5,456 nucleotides of DNA from Clostridium sp. UBA6758 (GCA_002453475.1 DKGY01000062.1:2903-8358), one strand, 5' to 3'. Counted from the first letter of the stretch, positions 1 through 5,401 are shown. Translations and numbers: made by a program. The notes: a model not told the origin generated them from the sequence alone.

Positions 1-61
1 GTATTAGAGCTGGTAGTCATAGAATAAAAATAAATAATATAATTTTTTACTATTTTGTATT

Positions 62-91
62 ATCATATATATATTATACATAAGTTGTCAA
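62..91 (-). promoter_or_regulatory. Possible leftward sigma-A-type promoter
   Basis: On the minus strand, a perfect -35 box TTGACA (91-86) is followed after 18 bp by TATGAT (67-62), which matches five of six -10 bases. Transcription would start near 55 and run off the left edge. A minus-strand ATG at 20-18 has no ribosome binding site, so no gene can be called there. In DNA this AT-rich, -10-like hexamers are common, so the call rests mainly on the perfect -35 box. The promoter lies just downstream of the gene fragment at 117-173. Confidence 0.3.
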
Positions 92-116
92 TACCTTGTC
101 GCATAAATGCTTATAG

Positions 117-173
117 CTATTCATTATAGTGTTTATTAGGTATACGAGTTCCCGTTATATTAAATTTCTTCAT
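117..173 (-). pseudogene. N-terminal remnant of an AAA-ATPase-like protein
   Basis: A minus-strand ATG at 173 opens 18 codons reading MKKFNITGTRIPNKHYNE, then a TAG stop. A GGTGA ribosome binding site lies 9 nt upstream. The peptide closely resembles the conserved start of the AAA-ATPase-like proteins common in clostridia and other anaerobes, which from memory begin roughly M-K-x-F-N-x-T-G-x-C-I-P-x-x-H-Y-M-V-D; intact members run to several hundred residues. Downstream of the stop, the minus strand contains CGACAAGGT followed by GACAACTTA. This vaguely recalls the R-Q-Y-G-K-T-T-T-L Walker A segment of the family after a deletion, but that part is speculative. With the ribosome binding site and start preserved and the body missing, the simplest reading is a gene decayed or cut away by a past rearrangement. 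A chance match over 18 residues is possible. Confidence 0.42.
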
Positions 174-357
174 CAAAATCTATCACCATCTTATACTTAT
201 ATTCTATAATATAAAAGGGTTATTTAAGCATAGAGTAAAATCTCAATGATTTATTTTATGATTTCTTTTGTACCTCAATATAAATTAATTAGATTAATAA
301 TTGATAGTAACTATATGGAGTCAATTATAAATAAGTAAAAATATTCAAAAAACCCGC
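174..357. other. AT-rich spacer without recognisable genes
   Basis: No open frame with a credible ribosome binding site and no strong hairpin is visible here apart from the GGTGA ahead of the fragment at 117-173. The stretch separates that gene fragment from the structured repeat block beginning near 358. Confidence 0.5.
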
Positions 358-376
358 AAATCCTCACAGCGACAAC

Positions 377-392
377 AACTAGTTAACTAGTT
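377..392. repeat. 16-bp perfect palindrome
   Basis: AACTAGTTAACTAGTT equals its own reverse complement, with its centre between 384 and 385. It covers the first two octamers of the tandem array, so it arises partly from their self-complementary sequence. It is the first of four dyads with regular centre-to-centre spacing. Confidence 0.65.
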
Positions 393-418
393 ATATAGTT
401 TTATAGTTAAATAGGATC
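379..418 (+). repeat. Tandem 8-bp repeats, (C/A)TAGTT(A/T)(A/T)
   Basis: Five octamers sit head to tail: CTAGTTAA (379-386), CTAGTTAT (387-394), ATAGTTTT (395-402), ATAGTTAA (403-410) and a degenerate ATAGGATC (411-418). The same core recurs nearby in both orientations: TTAACTA at 423-429 and 487-493, and CTAGTTTA at 435-442. Such arrays are typical of binding sites for replication initiators, partition proteins or repressors. No matching protein gene is in the window, so the role is unknown. Confidence 0.6.
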
Positions 419-429
419 ATATTTAACTA
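404..429. repeat. Inverted repeat with 10-bp arms
   Basis: TAGTTAAATA (404-413) and TATTTAACTA (420-429) are perfect complements around the 6-nt centre GGATCA. The dyad centre lies 32 bp from that of the preceding palindrome. The loop contains GGATC (414-418), which happens to be the AlwI target. A second dyad, AACTAG-GATG-CTAGTT (425-440), overlaps its right arm. A hairpin or a dimeric protein site are both possible. Confidence 0.55.
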
Positions 430-458
430 GGATGCTAGTTTAATATATAACTATTATC

Positions 459-478
459 CTATGTAAAATTTTACATAG
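459..478. repeat. 20-bp perfect palindrome
   Basis: CTATGTAAAATTTTACATAG is exactly self-complementary around an AAAATTTT core, with its centre between 468 and 469. A related dyad at 491-510 matches 16 of its 20 positions. A gapless 20-bp palindrome with A-tract symmetry is the form expected of an operator for a symmetric dimeric regulator, or of an extrudable cruciform. It is not followed by a T-tract, so it does not look like a terminator. Confidence 0.6.
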
Positions 479-538
479 ATACATATTTAACTATATAAAA
501 TTTTGTATATTTACCTAGGGATAAATTTAAATATGTAT
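479..538. repeat. Nested dyads: 12-bp inverted repeat around a second A-tract palindrome
   Basis: ATACATATTTAA (479-490) and TTAAATATGTAT (527-538) are perfect 12-bp inverted copies 36 nt apart. Inside them, positions 492-509 form an 18-bp near-palindrome with an AAAATTTT core and a single mismatched pair, centred 32 bp after the palindrome at 459-478. The nested arms could form an extended stem. Because nearly all bases are A or T, part of this symmetry could be compositional. Confidence 0.45.
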
Positions 539-557
539 ATATTTTAGGGTGTGAAGT

Positions 558-596
558 GGGAGGATTTTTTTGGATGAGAAAATAAATTTAAATTAA
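558..596 (+). other. Strong ribosome binding site with no gene behind it
   Basis: GGGAGG (558-563) is a strong Shine-Dalgarno sequence. It is followed by a TTG at 570 (6-nt gap) opening only eight codons (MDEKINLN if TTG is read as Met) before TAA at 594-596, and by an ATG at 574 (10-nt gap) opening three codons. Neither is a credible functional protein. A well-formed translation start with no body suggests the 5' stub of a lost gene, or a short leader peptide. The stop lies inside an all-A/T inverted repeat (587-595 and 599-607, 9-bp arms). As the site directly follows an iteron-like array, a lost replication gene is one possibility, which is speculative. Confidence 0.3.
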
Positions 597-620
597 TATA
601 ATTTAAAATATCCTACTAAC

Positions 621-650
621 TTCTCATTTTGTCCTTTATTATGGTATGAT
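621..650 (+). promoter_or_regulatory. Probable promoter of the restriction endonuclease gene
   Basis: TATGAT at 645-650 is preceded by TG one base upstream (642-643), making an extended -10 element. TTCTCA (621-626), 18 bp upstream, is a weak -35 with four of six consensus bases. Transcription would start near 657, giving a leader of about 70 nt. A nearer pair, TTGCAA (681-686) and TATATT (703-708), would start transcription inside the ribosome binding site and is less likely. Confidence 0.4.
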
Positions 651-713
651 AATGTTAATATGAAATTAATTAATTATAAGTTGCAAATATATAATTAAAT
701 TGTATATTTGTTT

Positions 714-719
714 GAGGAG
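714..719 (+). promoter_or_regulatory. Ribosome binding site that fixes the endonuclease start
   Basis: GAGGAG lies 7 nt before the ATG at 727. It rules out the in-frame ATG at 700, which lies upstream of it and would place the site inside the coding sequence. Confidence 0.8.
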
Positions 720-726
720 TATTAAT

Positions 727-2340
727 ATGAGTGAAAATAATTTACGTAAAGTATGGTTTATAACTAGACCTGAAAGAGATCCAGCATTCCATGAGGAAGC
801 ATTAAAAGCACTTGCAAGTGCTACTGATAACTTCAAAATAAAATGGACAAGTAATAGAGAACTTCATAAGAATTATGAACAAGCTCTTATAGATATTGGA
901 GTTAAAAGAAACTCAATTAGTAATGATGGTTCTGGTGGAAGAACTTGGGCTGCTTTGCTAAAAACTTTTTCATATTGTTATACTAATAATAATGGATTTT
1001 TAGTGCCGACAAAAGTTGCATTAGAAATATTAAATGGTAATAATGTATTTGAAAATATAAAAAAACAAATTCTAACGCTACAAATGCCTAATACTTATTT
1101 TCTTGAAAAAGGTTTTAGACCTAAGTATGACCCTAATTTTTCAATATTACCTGTTAGATTCTTAATAAAACTATGTACTAGCTCTCAACTATCATTCTAT
1201 TTAACAAAAGAAGAAATAACTTTTATTGTTATGACTGCTCAACGTGAAAATGAATTGAATAGCATAATTTCTAAAATATTATCATTTAGAAGTATGTCTT
1301 CTGAAGAAAAAAATAACTATAAAGCTCTGATTTCAAATGAATATGACCATAGAGAACGCTCAGACAATGGTGCTAGGGACTTTTATACAGCTCATTCAGA
1401 TGTAGCTCATACATTTATGCTTATATCTGAATATACAGGATTAGTTCAATATGATAGAGGTACTGAGTCTAAAATATCAGTAGCATCTGATAGCATTCCA
1501 ATTGTTTTATCTGAACTCAGTTATTATGATGCAAGATATCCATTTAATACCAGATATTTATTTTCATTAGAAAGAATGGCAGAAGTTAATGGATTAGATA
1601 TTAACTCTTATAAAGCTAGTAGATATGGAGACATAAAACCCGCTACAAATTCATATAAAAAAATTAAGAAGGCAGAAAAGCTATTAACTCAATATCCTAA
1701 TCCTTCTAGTTTATCTAATGATGAAATTGTTGAAATACTTTCTTCATCCTCTTTTACTATTGCTGAATCAAAAAAAATATCTGAATATATTACATCTAGT
1801 TCTAATATAGAAAATTTAGATGCTGATTTTGTACAAGGTGTACTTAATGAACAAGATAATCTAGAATTTGAAAATAAAATAGGTAGGATATTAGAACAAT
1901 TTGGTTTTGAAGTATTAATGCATCCTAAAGTTGATGGAGAAAGAACTGAAATAGATATATTGCTAAAATATGATAACAATTTATGTGGGATCATAGATGC
2001 TAAAAATTACAAAGAGAAATTTACTTTATCCTCAAACCTTTCATCACATATGATATCAGAGTATATCCCTAATTACATAAATTATGATGACCATACTTTG
2101 AAATTCTTTGGTTATGTTACTTGTAACGATATTGGTGGACTATCTAATTTAGCAAAGATATCTGAAAAATCATCTAACTCTACCATTAAAGGTATTATGA
2201 TTAATGCAAAGACTTTACTTGCTCTTCTTGATTATTGTATTGAAAATAATATTGTAAAAGAAAATAGAATTAAATTATTTTTAAAGCTAATTGATAATAG
2301 TAGTTATACTTCATTTGGGCAAATTTTAGATAAACTATAA
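727..2340 (+). CDS. Type II restriction endonuclease, AlwI-like with FokI-like nuclease domain
   Basis: This 537-aa protein would cut unmodified DNA as the restriction half of a Type II system. The N-terminal half follows the order of the AlwI / N.BstNBI / MlyI family: V-W-F-I-T-R-P-E-R-D-P near residues 9-19, G-G-R-T-W-A-A-L-L-K-T-F (70-81), N-G-F-L-V-P-T (89-95), and L-P-V-R-F-L-I-K-L to I-L-S-F-R (141-188). That half carries the target recognition region in the family. The C-terminal part (about 380-520) is a PD-(D/E)XK nuclease: E408-I-D410, then I-I-D424-A-K426, followed by N-Y-K-E-K-F and a downstream L-K-F-F-G-Y-V strand. The layout recalls the FokI cleavage domain (D, D-x-K, then K-F-L-F-V). 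Length fits the family, catalytic residues are intact, and the gene looks functional. Family members mostly read asymmetric 5-bp sites and cut a few bases away; the target here cannot be read from sequence. It converges on the methyltransferase gene and ends at the shared terminator. The start is set by the GAGGAG site. Confidence 0.88.
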   Translation: MSENNLRKVWFITRPERDPAFHEEALKALASATDNFKIKWTSNRELHKNYEQALIDIGVKRNSISNDGSGGRTWAALLKTFSYCYTNNNGFLVPTKVALEILNGNNVFENIKKQILTLQMPNTYFLEKGFRPKYDPNFSILPVRFLIKLCTSSQLSFYLTKEEITFIVMTAQRENELNSIISKILSFRSMSSEEKNNYKALISNEYDHRERSDNGARDFYTAHSDVAHTFMLISEYTGLVQYDRGTESKISVASDSIPIVLSELSYYDARYPFNTRYLFSLERMAEVNGLDINSYKASRYGDIKPATNSYKKIKKAEKLLTQYPNPSSLSNDEIVEILSSSSFTIAESKKISEYITSSSNIENLDADFVQGVLNEQDNLEFENKIGRILEQFGFEVLMHPKVDGERTEIDILLKYDNNLCGIIDAKNYKEKFTLSSNLSSHMISEYIPNYINYDDHTLKFFGYVTCNDIGGLSNLAKISEKSSNSTIKGIMINAKTLLALLDYCIENNIVKENRIKLFLKLIDNSSYTSFGQILDKL

Positions 2341-2374
2341 ATAAGAGACATTACTTATGTAATGTCTCTTATTT
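2339..2374. terminator. Shared bidirectional terminator hairpin between convergent genes
   Basis: A perfect 16-bp inverted repeat (2339-2354 and 2359-2374) encloses a TTAT loop. It serves both strands. The endonuclease stop codon (2338-2340) lies at the base of the stem, the methyltransferase stop codon (2357-2355) lies in the loop, and the last codons of the methyltransferase are encoded by the right arm. U-tracts are short on both sides (TTATTT), so termination may be partial. The symmetry is far beyond chance. Confidence 0.8.
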
Positions 2375-3509
2375 CATCAATATTCCATTTTGGTTCTATA
2401 TATGGATAATCTATTCCTGCAAATGTTTTAAGAATTGCTTCAATAATTATTTTCGCTCCAAAGGGTGGTACTGCCATTCCTATTTGCTTTCTAACATCTT
2501 CTTTTTTTCCTTGGAAATTATAATCATCTGGGAAAGTTTGTAATCTTGCTCTTTCTCTATTTGTTAAAGCTCTAGGTTCATCATAATGGTACATATGGGT
2601 TCCACCACCACCACTACCCGTTACAGTATATGCTGGTAAATTAGGGTGTAATCTCTTATATATATTACTTAATTTAGCACCTTTTACATTCAATCTTAAT
2701 TCTTCTGGTATTCCTTCATACCAAGCATTTTCTCCTGGTGGTATAGCTCTTAATCTTTTAACTGTTCCTTCTGGATGCTTAGTTTTCTCATTGTTATATA
2801 TTGAATTTATAACATTTCCTTCTTTATAGCAACTTACTTCAAATGCCCATTTAGAACTTCTGTACTCACTCTTTTCAATTATTAATGGTGCTGGAATTTT
2901 ATAGTGTATTTCTAAATCTTTTCTTATTCCTACTATAATAACCCTATGTCTTGCTTGAGGTACTCCATACTCTTCAAACTTATACAAATGAGGTACTATT
3001 TCATAGCCTCCAAATTTATCTTTACCTACATTAGATAAATCATCTAATATTTGTTTAAATGCATTTCCTTCATTTGCACTTTGAAGTCCTCCAACATTTT
3101 CTGCTAGAAACCATTTAGGCATATGTTCTTCAAGCACCTTTACTCCATATGTATATAAAGGTCCATATTCACCATCAAATCCTTTTTGTTCACCCACAAT
3201 ACTAAAGTCATTACATGGAAAACCAAATGTGAATGCGTCAATTGGAGGTAACTTTTTTATATCTAATTCTCTAATGTCTTTACATATAATAGTTTTCCCA
3301 TTTTTAACTTCTTCTTCATCTGTTGTTATAATTGATTCGTCAGAATGACAAATATTCTTAGCGAAAGTTTTGCAAGCTGAATAATCAATATCATTTGCCC
3401 ATGAATGTTCTACAGAGAATTTTTCATTACCATTGTCAATCAGCGCACTTTTGGCTCCAAAAGCTAATCCCCCTGGTCCACAAAATAATTCTCCCTTTCT
3501 AAAAATCAT
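2355..3509 (-). CDS. DNA (cytosine-5)-methyltransferase
   Basis: This 384-aa cytoplasmic enzyme transfers a methyl group from S-adenosylmethionine to C5 of cytosine, protecting host DNA from the partner endonuclease. The conserved motifs appear in order: motif I E-L-F-C-G-P-G-G (7-14, cofactor binding), motif IV G-F-P-C-N-D-F-S (96-103, catalytic Cys99), motif VI E-N-V (137-139), motif VIII Q-A-R-H-R (185-189), motif IX R-A-L-T-N-R-E-R-A-R-L-Q-T-F-P (313-327) and motif X Q-I-G-M-A-V-P-P (342-349). The target recognition region falls between about 200 and 312 and includes T-G-S-G-G-G-G-T-H. I cannot derive the target from it. There is no N-terminal helix-turn-helix extension of the SsoII type, since motif I starts at residue 7. 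The start at ATG 3509 is preferred over GTG 3521, which sits inside the Shine-Dalgarno sequence. All key residues are present. Confidence 0.95.
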   Translation of the reverse strand: MIFRKGELFCGPGGLAFGAKSALIDNGNEKFSVEHSWANDIDYSACKTFAKNICHSDESIITTDEEEVKNGKTIICKDIRELDIKKLPPIDAFTFGFPCNDFSIVGEQKGFDGEYGPLYTYGVKVLEEHMPKWFLAENVGGLQSANEGNAFKQILDDLSNVGKDKFGGYEIVPHLYKFEEYGVPQARHRVIIVGIRKDLEIHYKIPAPLIIEKSEYRSSKWAFEVSCYKEGNVINSIYNNEKTKHPEGTVKRLRAIPPGENAWYEGIPEELRLNVKGAKLSNIYKRLHPNLPAYTVTGSGGGGTHMYHYDEPRALTNRERARLQTFPDDYNFQGKKEDVRKQIGMAVPPFGAKIIIEAILKTFAGIDYPYIEPKWNIDEIRDIT

Positions 3510-3517
3510 ATACTTAA

Positions 3518-3527
3518 TCACCTCCTG
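3518..3527 (-). promoter_or_regulatory. Very strong ribosome binding site of the methyltransferase
   Basis: AGGAGGTGAT on the minus strand, a near-complete match to the 16S anti-Shine-Dalgarno, ends 8 nt before the ATG at 3509. A possible GTG start at 3521 overlaps it and is therefore unlikely. This is the strongest site in the window, consistent with a need for ample methyltransferase before the endonuclease acts. Confidence 0.85.
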
Positions 3528-3538
3528 AAAAAAATTAT

Positions 3539-3547
3539 ATCATAACA
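3539..3547 (-). promoter_or_regulatory. Extended -10 promoter of the methyltransferase gene
   Basis: The minus strand reads TG-T-TATGAT (3547-3539), an extended -10 box. A start near 3532 would give a short leader of about 23 nt containing the ribosome binding site. TTGCAG (3565-3560) is a poor -35 candidate with a short 15-bp spacer. An overlapping TATAAT (3539-3534) would start transcription inside the ribosome binding site and is less likely. Confidence 0.45.
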
Positions 3548-3552
3548 CAAAG

Positions 3553-3569
3553 AAAATTGCTGCAATTTT
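3553..3569. promoter_or_regulatory. 17-bp dyad, candidate operator over the methyltransferase promoter
   Basis: AAAATTGC (3553-3560) and GCAATTTT (3562-3569) are perfect 8-bp inverted copies around one base. The dyad covers the -35 zone immediately upstream of the extended -10 box, so a bound protein would block polymerase. The bound protein could be the methyltransferase itself, a controller protein encoded elsewhere, or an unrelated regulator. The centre reads GCTGC/GCAGC. Confidence 0.5.
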
Positions 3570-3881
3570 AATATTTTTTATTTCTTTAATTATATATATT
3601 TTGCTCATTAAATTATAAAATACTATTAAAAACAACAATTAATATTCATTATTATATTACTATTTAAACACTACTTTAAAAAGGTGATTGCCTATTATAG
3701 TAACTGGCATAAATTTTTTACAGTTAAACTTCAAGATGTACATTTAAATTTTGTTACAGTTAGTAGAATTGAAGGAAGACATAACTATTAAGATAAATCT
3801 TTTATTACATAAATTTATATTGAAAGTGTATTTTTCACTGTATTTTAACTATTTCTTTGCATTAAAATCTATATTTTATTT
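3570..3881. other. Intergenic region with no intact gene
   Basis: This stretch separates the two minus-strand genes. No strong terminator follows the gene that ends at 3882, only a weak AGTG/CACT stem near 3820-3840, so readthrough towards the methyltransferase is possible. The nonamer TTACAGTTA occurs twice, at 3718-3726 and 3754-3762, 36 bp apart. A plus-strand frame is open from 3630 to a TAA at 3789-3791. From GTG 3684 it would give 35 residues of less biased composition than the surroundings, but there is no usable ribosome binding site upstream of that GTG. It may be a decayed coding remnant; I do not recognise it. Confidence 0.4.
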
Positions 3882-5372
3882 TTAATATCTTAGTTTATAC
3901 TTTAACTCACTATAATTATATCGATAAAATTTAAAATAATCTTTTTCTTTTACTATCCTGTGTTTTTGTGTTTTATAATATGGATTTAATTTGATAACAG
4001 ACAAAAATTGTTCCTTATTTATGCTTCCACTAAAAAATTTTTCATACCCATATGAAATACCAACGAACTTAAATTTTGAAAGTTCAACCATCTGTTGTAT
4101 TCGTGAAAAGTATTGTTTAAAAGAGAAATAATCCATTATTTTTATCTCTCTAAAAGAAGTCATAGGGCTTACAATATTAGATATAAATAATGGCGTAATT
4201 GAAGAAACGTCATCTACTCCTAATTTTCTTTTAATTTCATTAATACAATTAGATTTGAAGTAATTGTATATTTCTTCAAATCTAATCAAATAGTTTTCCA
4301 TTTTATTAATTGCTTCTAAGTATTCTTCATGAGTAACTGGGTTTTTTAGTGTTTTTATTTCTAAAATAAATAAATCATTATTAATTAAAAATGCTCCATC
4401 AATTTCATATTGTTTCTTACTTTTTTTCATATTCCCTATCTTTTTAATCTTAGAGTTTTCTAGAATTTCATGAATATATTCTTCAAAATTAGTACCTTTA
4501 GCTTCTAGTTTTAAAACATTGTTTTTAGTAAATAGTGAGAATAAACTATTCCCAAATATTATCAAATTAATATGATTAGGTAATAGATAATAAGTTTCGT
4601 TTATTTTAATTAGTGGAGTATCATATAAGTCTCTCGAGTTTTTAGAAAATGTTAGCGCTCTAATACATTTAATAATGCTATTTCTATTAATATTAAAACT
4701 TCTTATTTTATCTATAAGTTCATTTTCTGAAATCTTAATAATTCCTAGATCTAATTTCAAATAATTTTCTGATATTATATTCAATGCGACGCAAATTTTT
4801 ATCCAATCTTTAATACAAACACCATCATATTTCTGTTCACATGTACCTTCATCAATGAACAATGAATCGCTTAAATAATTTAATATTTCAGCATACTTAG
4901 TATCAAAATTTTCTTTTTTATCTATAACCATTTTCTTGATTTCTCTTAGATAAATTAAATCATCAATTGTTAATCCGCATATTAATCTATTTTCAGCTAA
5001 TTCTCCATCTTCAATCATATATGTGTTTAAAAATGAATATTTAAAATGTAGAAATCCCATTCTCCACAAATTATTTATGTTTTGGCTCGTAGACCTTCTA
5101 TTATAAAAAGCAAAAATTAATGAAATATCATTCATTTGTAATGCCTTTTGTGGAATCTCTATAGCACCACTATTATACAAATCTTTCAACATAATAGAAG
5201 CACTTTGCGTAACAGATTCAGTATTTATCATATTATCTTTATTAAATTTAATAGTATTTTCTAAAAAGTCAATTATTTTTAATAATAGAGATTCATTAGA
5301 TTGAATTATAACCGTATCTTCATTAGTAAGTCTTTCTTCTATTTTATTAATTGAACTTGAATCTAAATACAT
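3882..5372 (-). CDS. Unrecognised protein with a PD-(D/E)XK nuclease domain
   Basis: From ATG 5372 the protein is 496 aa with no signal peptide or obvious membrane segment. I do not recognise the N-terminal 280 residues, which are mostly helical in character. The segment G-x-x-F-E-E (293-298), Y-E-I-D325-G-A (322-327) and L-E338-I-K340 forms a clear restriction-endonuclease-like core: helix Glu297, then Asp325, Glu338 and Lys340. This fits metal-dependent DNA cleavage and recalls NERD- or Mrr-type domains. The tail (about 345-496) is rich in K, Y and F and may bind nucleic acid. Position beside a restriction-modification pair suggests a defence or DNA-processing role, which is inference. It lies 372 nt upstream of the methyltransferase on the same strand. 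The ATG lacks a good Shine-Dalgarno (only AAAG), and the frame stays open for 28 more codons to the window edge, so a longer protein is possible. However, those codons are K/I/F-rich as expected of translated AT-rich non-coding DNA, and they cover a perfect dyad, so 5372 is favoured. Confidence 0.75.
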   Translation of the reverse strand: MYLDSSSINKIEERLTNEDTVIIQSNESLLLKIIDFLENTIKFNKDNMINTESVTQSASIMLKDLYNSGAIEIPQKALQMNDISLIFAFYNRRSTSQNINNLWRMGFLHFKYSFLNTYMIEDGELAENRLICGLTIDDLIYLREIKKMVIDKKENFDTKYAEILNYLSDSLFIDEGTCEQKYDGVCIKDWIKICVALNIISENYLKLDLGIIKISENELIDKIRSFNINRNSIIKCIRALTFSKNSRDLYDTPLIKINETYYLLPNHINLIIFGNSLFSLFTKNNVLKLEAKGTNFEEYIHEILENSKIKKIGNMKKSKKQYEIDGAFLINNDLFILEIKTLKNPVTHEEYLEAINKMENYLIRFEEIYNYFKSNCINEIKRKLGVDDVSSITPLFISNIVSPMTSFREIKIMDYFSFKQYFSRIQQMVELSKFKFVGISYGYEKFFSGSINKEQFLSVIKLNPYYKTQKHRIVKEKDYFKFYRYNYSELKYKLRY

Positions 5373-5379
5373 ACTAATA

Positions 5380-5401
5380 ATATCTTTATTTTTAAAGATA
5401 T
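5380..5401. promoter_or_regulatory. Perfect dyad just upstream of the nuclease-like gene
   Basis: ATATCTTTA (5380-5388) and TAAAGATAT (5393-5401) are perfect 9-bp inverted copies around a TTTT centre, ending 7 nt before the ATG at 5372. In RNA the hairpin would hide the only weak ribosome-binding-like bases (AAAG); in DNA it could be an operator. Its presence favours the view that this stretch is non-coding. Confidence 0.4.

Larger units (their letters stand above)
358..567. repeat. Non-coding block bounded by an inverted repeat
   Basis: AAATCCTC at 358-365 and its complement GAGGATTT at 560-567 face each other across the block. One mismatch further in, CA (367-368) pairs with TG (557-558), so 10 of 11 positions match. 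These arms are GC-richer than their surroundings, which makes the match noticeable. Between them lie tandem octamers and several dyads, listed separately. No coding frame fits. The arms could be ends of a small element, parts of a replication or partition site, or limits of a regulatory region; the sequence does not decide. Confidence 0.4.

Noticed and set aside
1..27. Plus-strand frame ending in TAA at 25-27, as the tail of a gene entering from the left.
   Set aside because: Only eight codons are visible and nothing distinguishes them from chance; a second plus-strand frame is open equally well to 83.
414..418. GGATC, the AlwI target, in the loop of a dyad near the endonuclease gene.
   Set aside because: It is a single short site, the target of this endonuclease is unknown, and another GGATC occurs inside the coding region (1988-1992), so no significance can be claimed.
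358..607. CRISPR array or insertion sequence.
   Set aside because: The repeats are 8 bp with no unique spacers, there is no transposase gene, and no target-site duplication was seen around the inverted repeat.
700..726. In-frame upstream ATG at 700 as start of the endonuclease.
   Set aside because: The GAGGAG ribosome binding site lies downstream of it and is correctly spaced for ATG 727; family similarity begins only after 727.
1689..1994. A 101-codon open frame on the minus strand within the endonuclease gene.
   Set aside because: It is antisense to a well-supported coding region, covers the nuclease domain codons, has no ribosome binding site and gives a low-complexity S/I-rich peptide.
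3510..3521. GTG at 3521 as start of the methyltransferase.
   Set aside because: This GTG is part of the AGGAGGTGAT ribosome binding site itself, while ATG 3509 is ideally spaced 8 nt after it.
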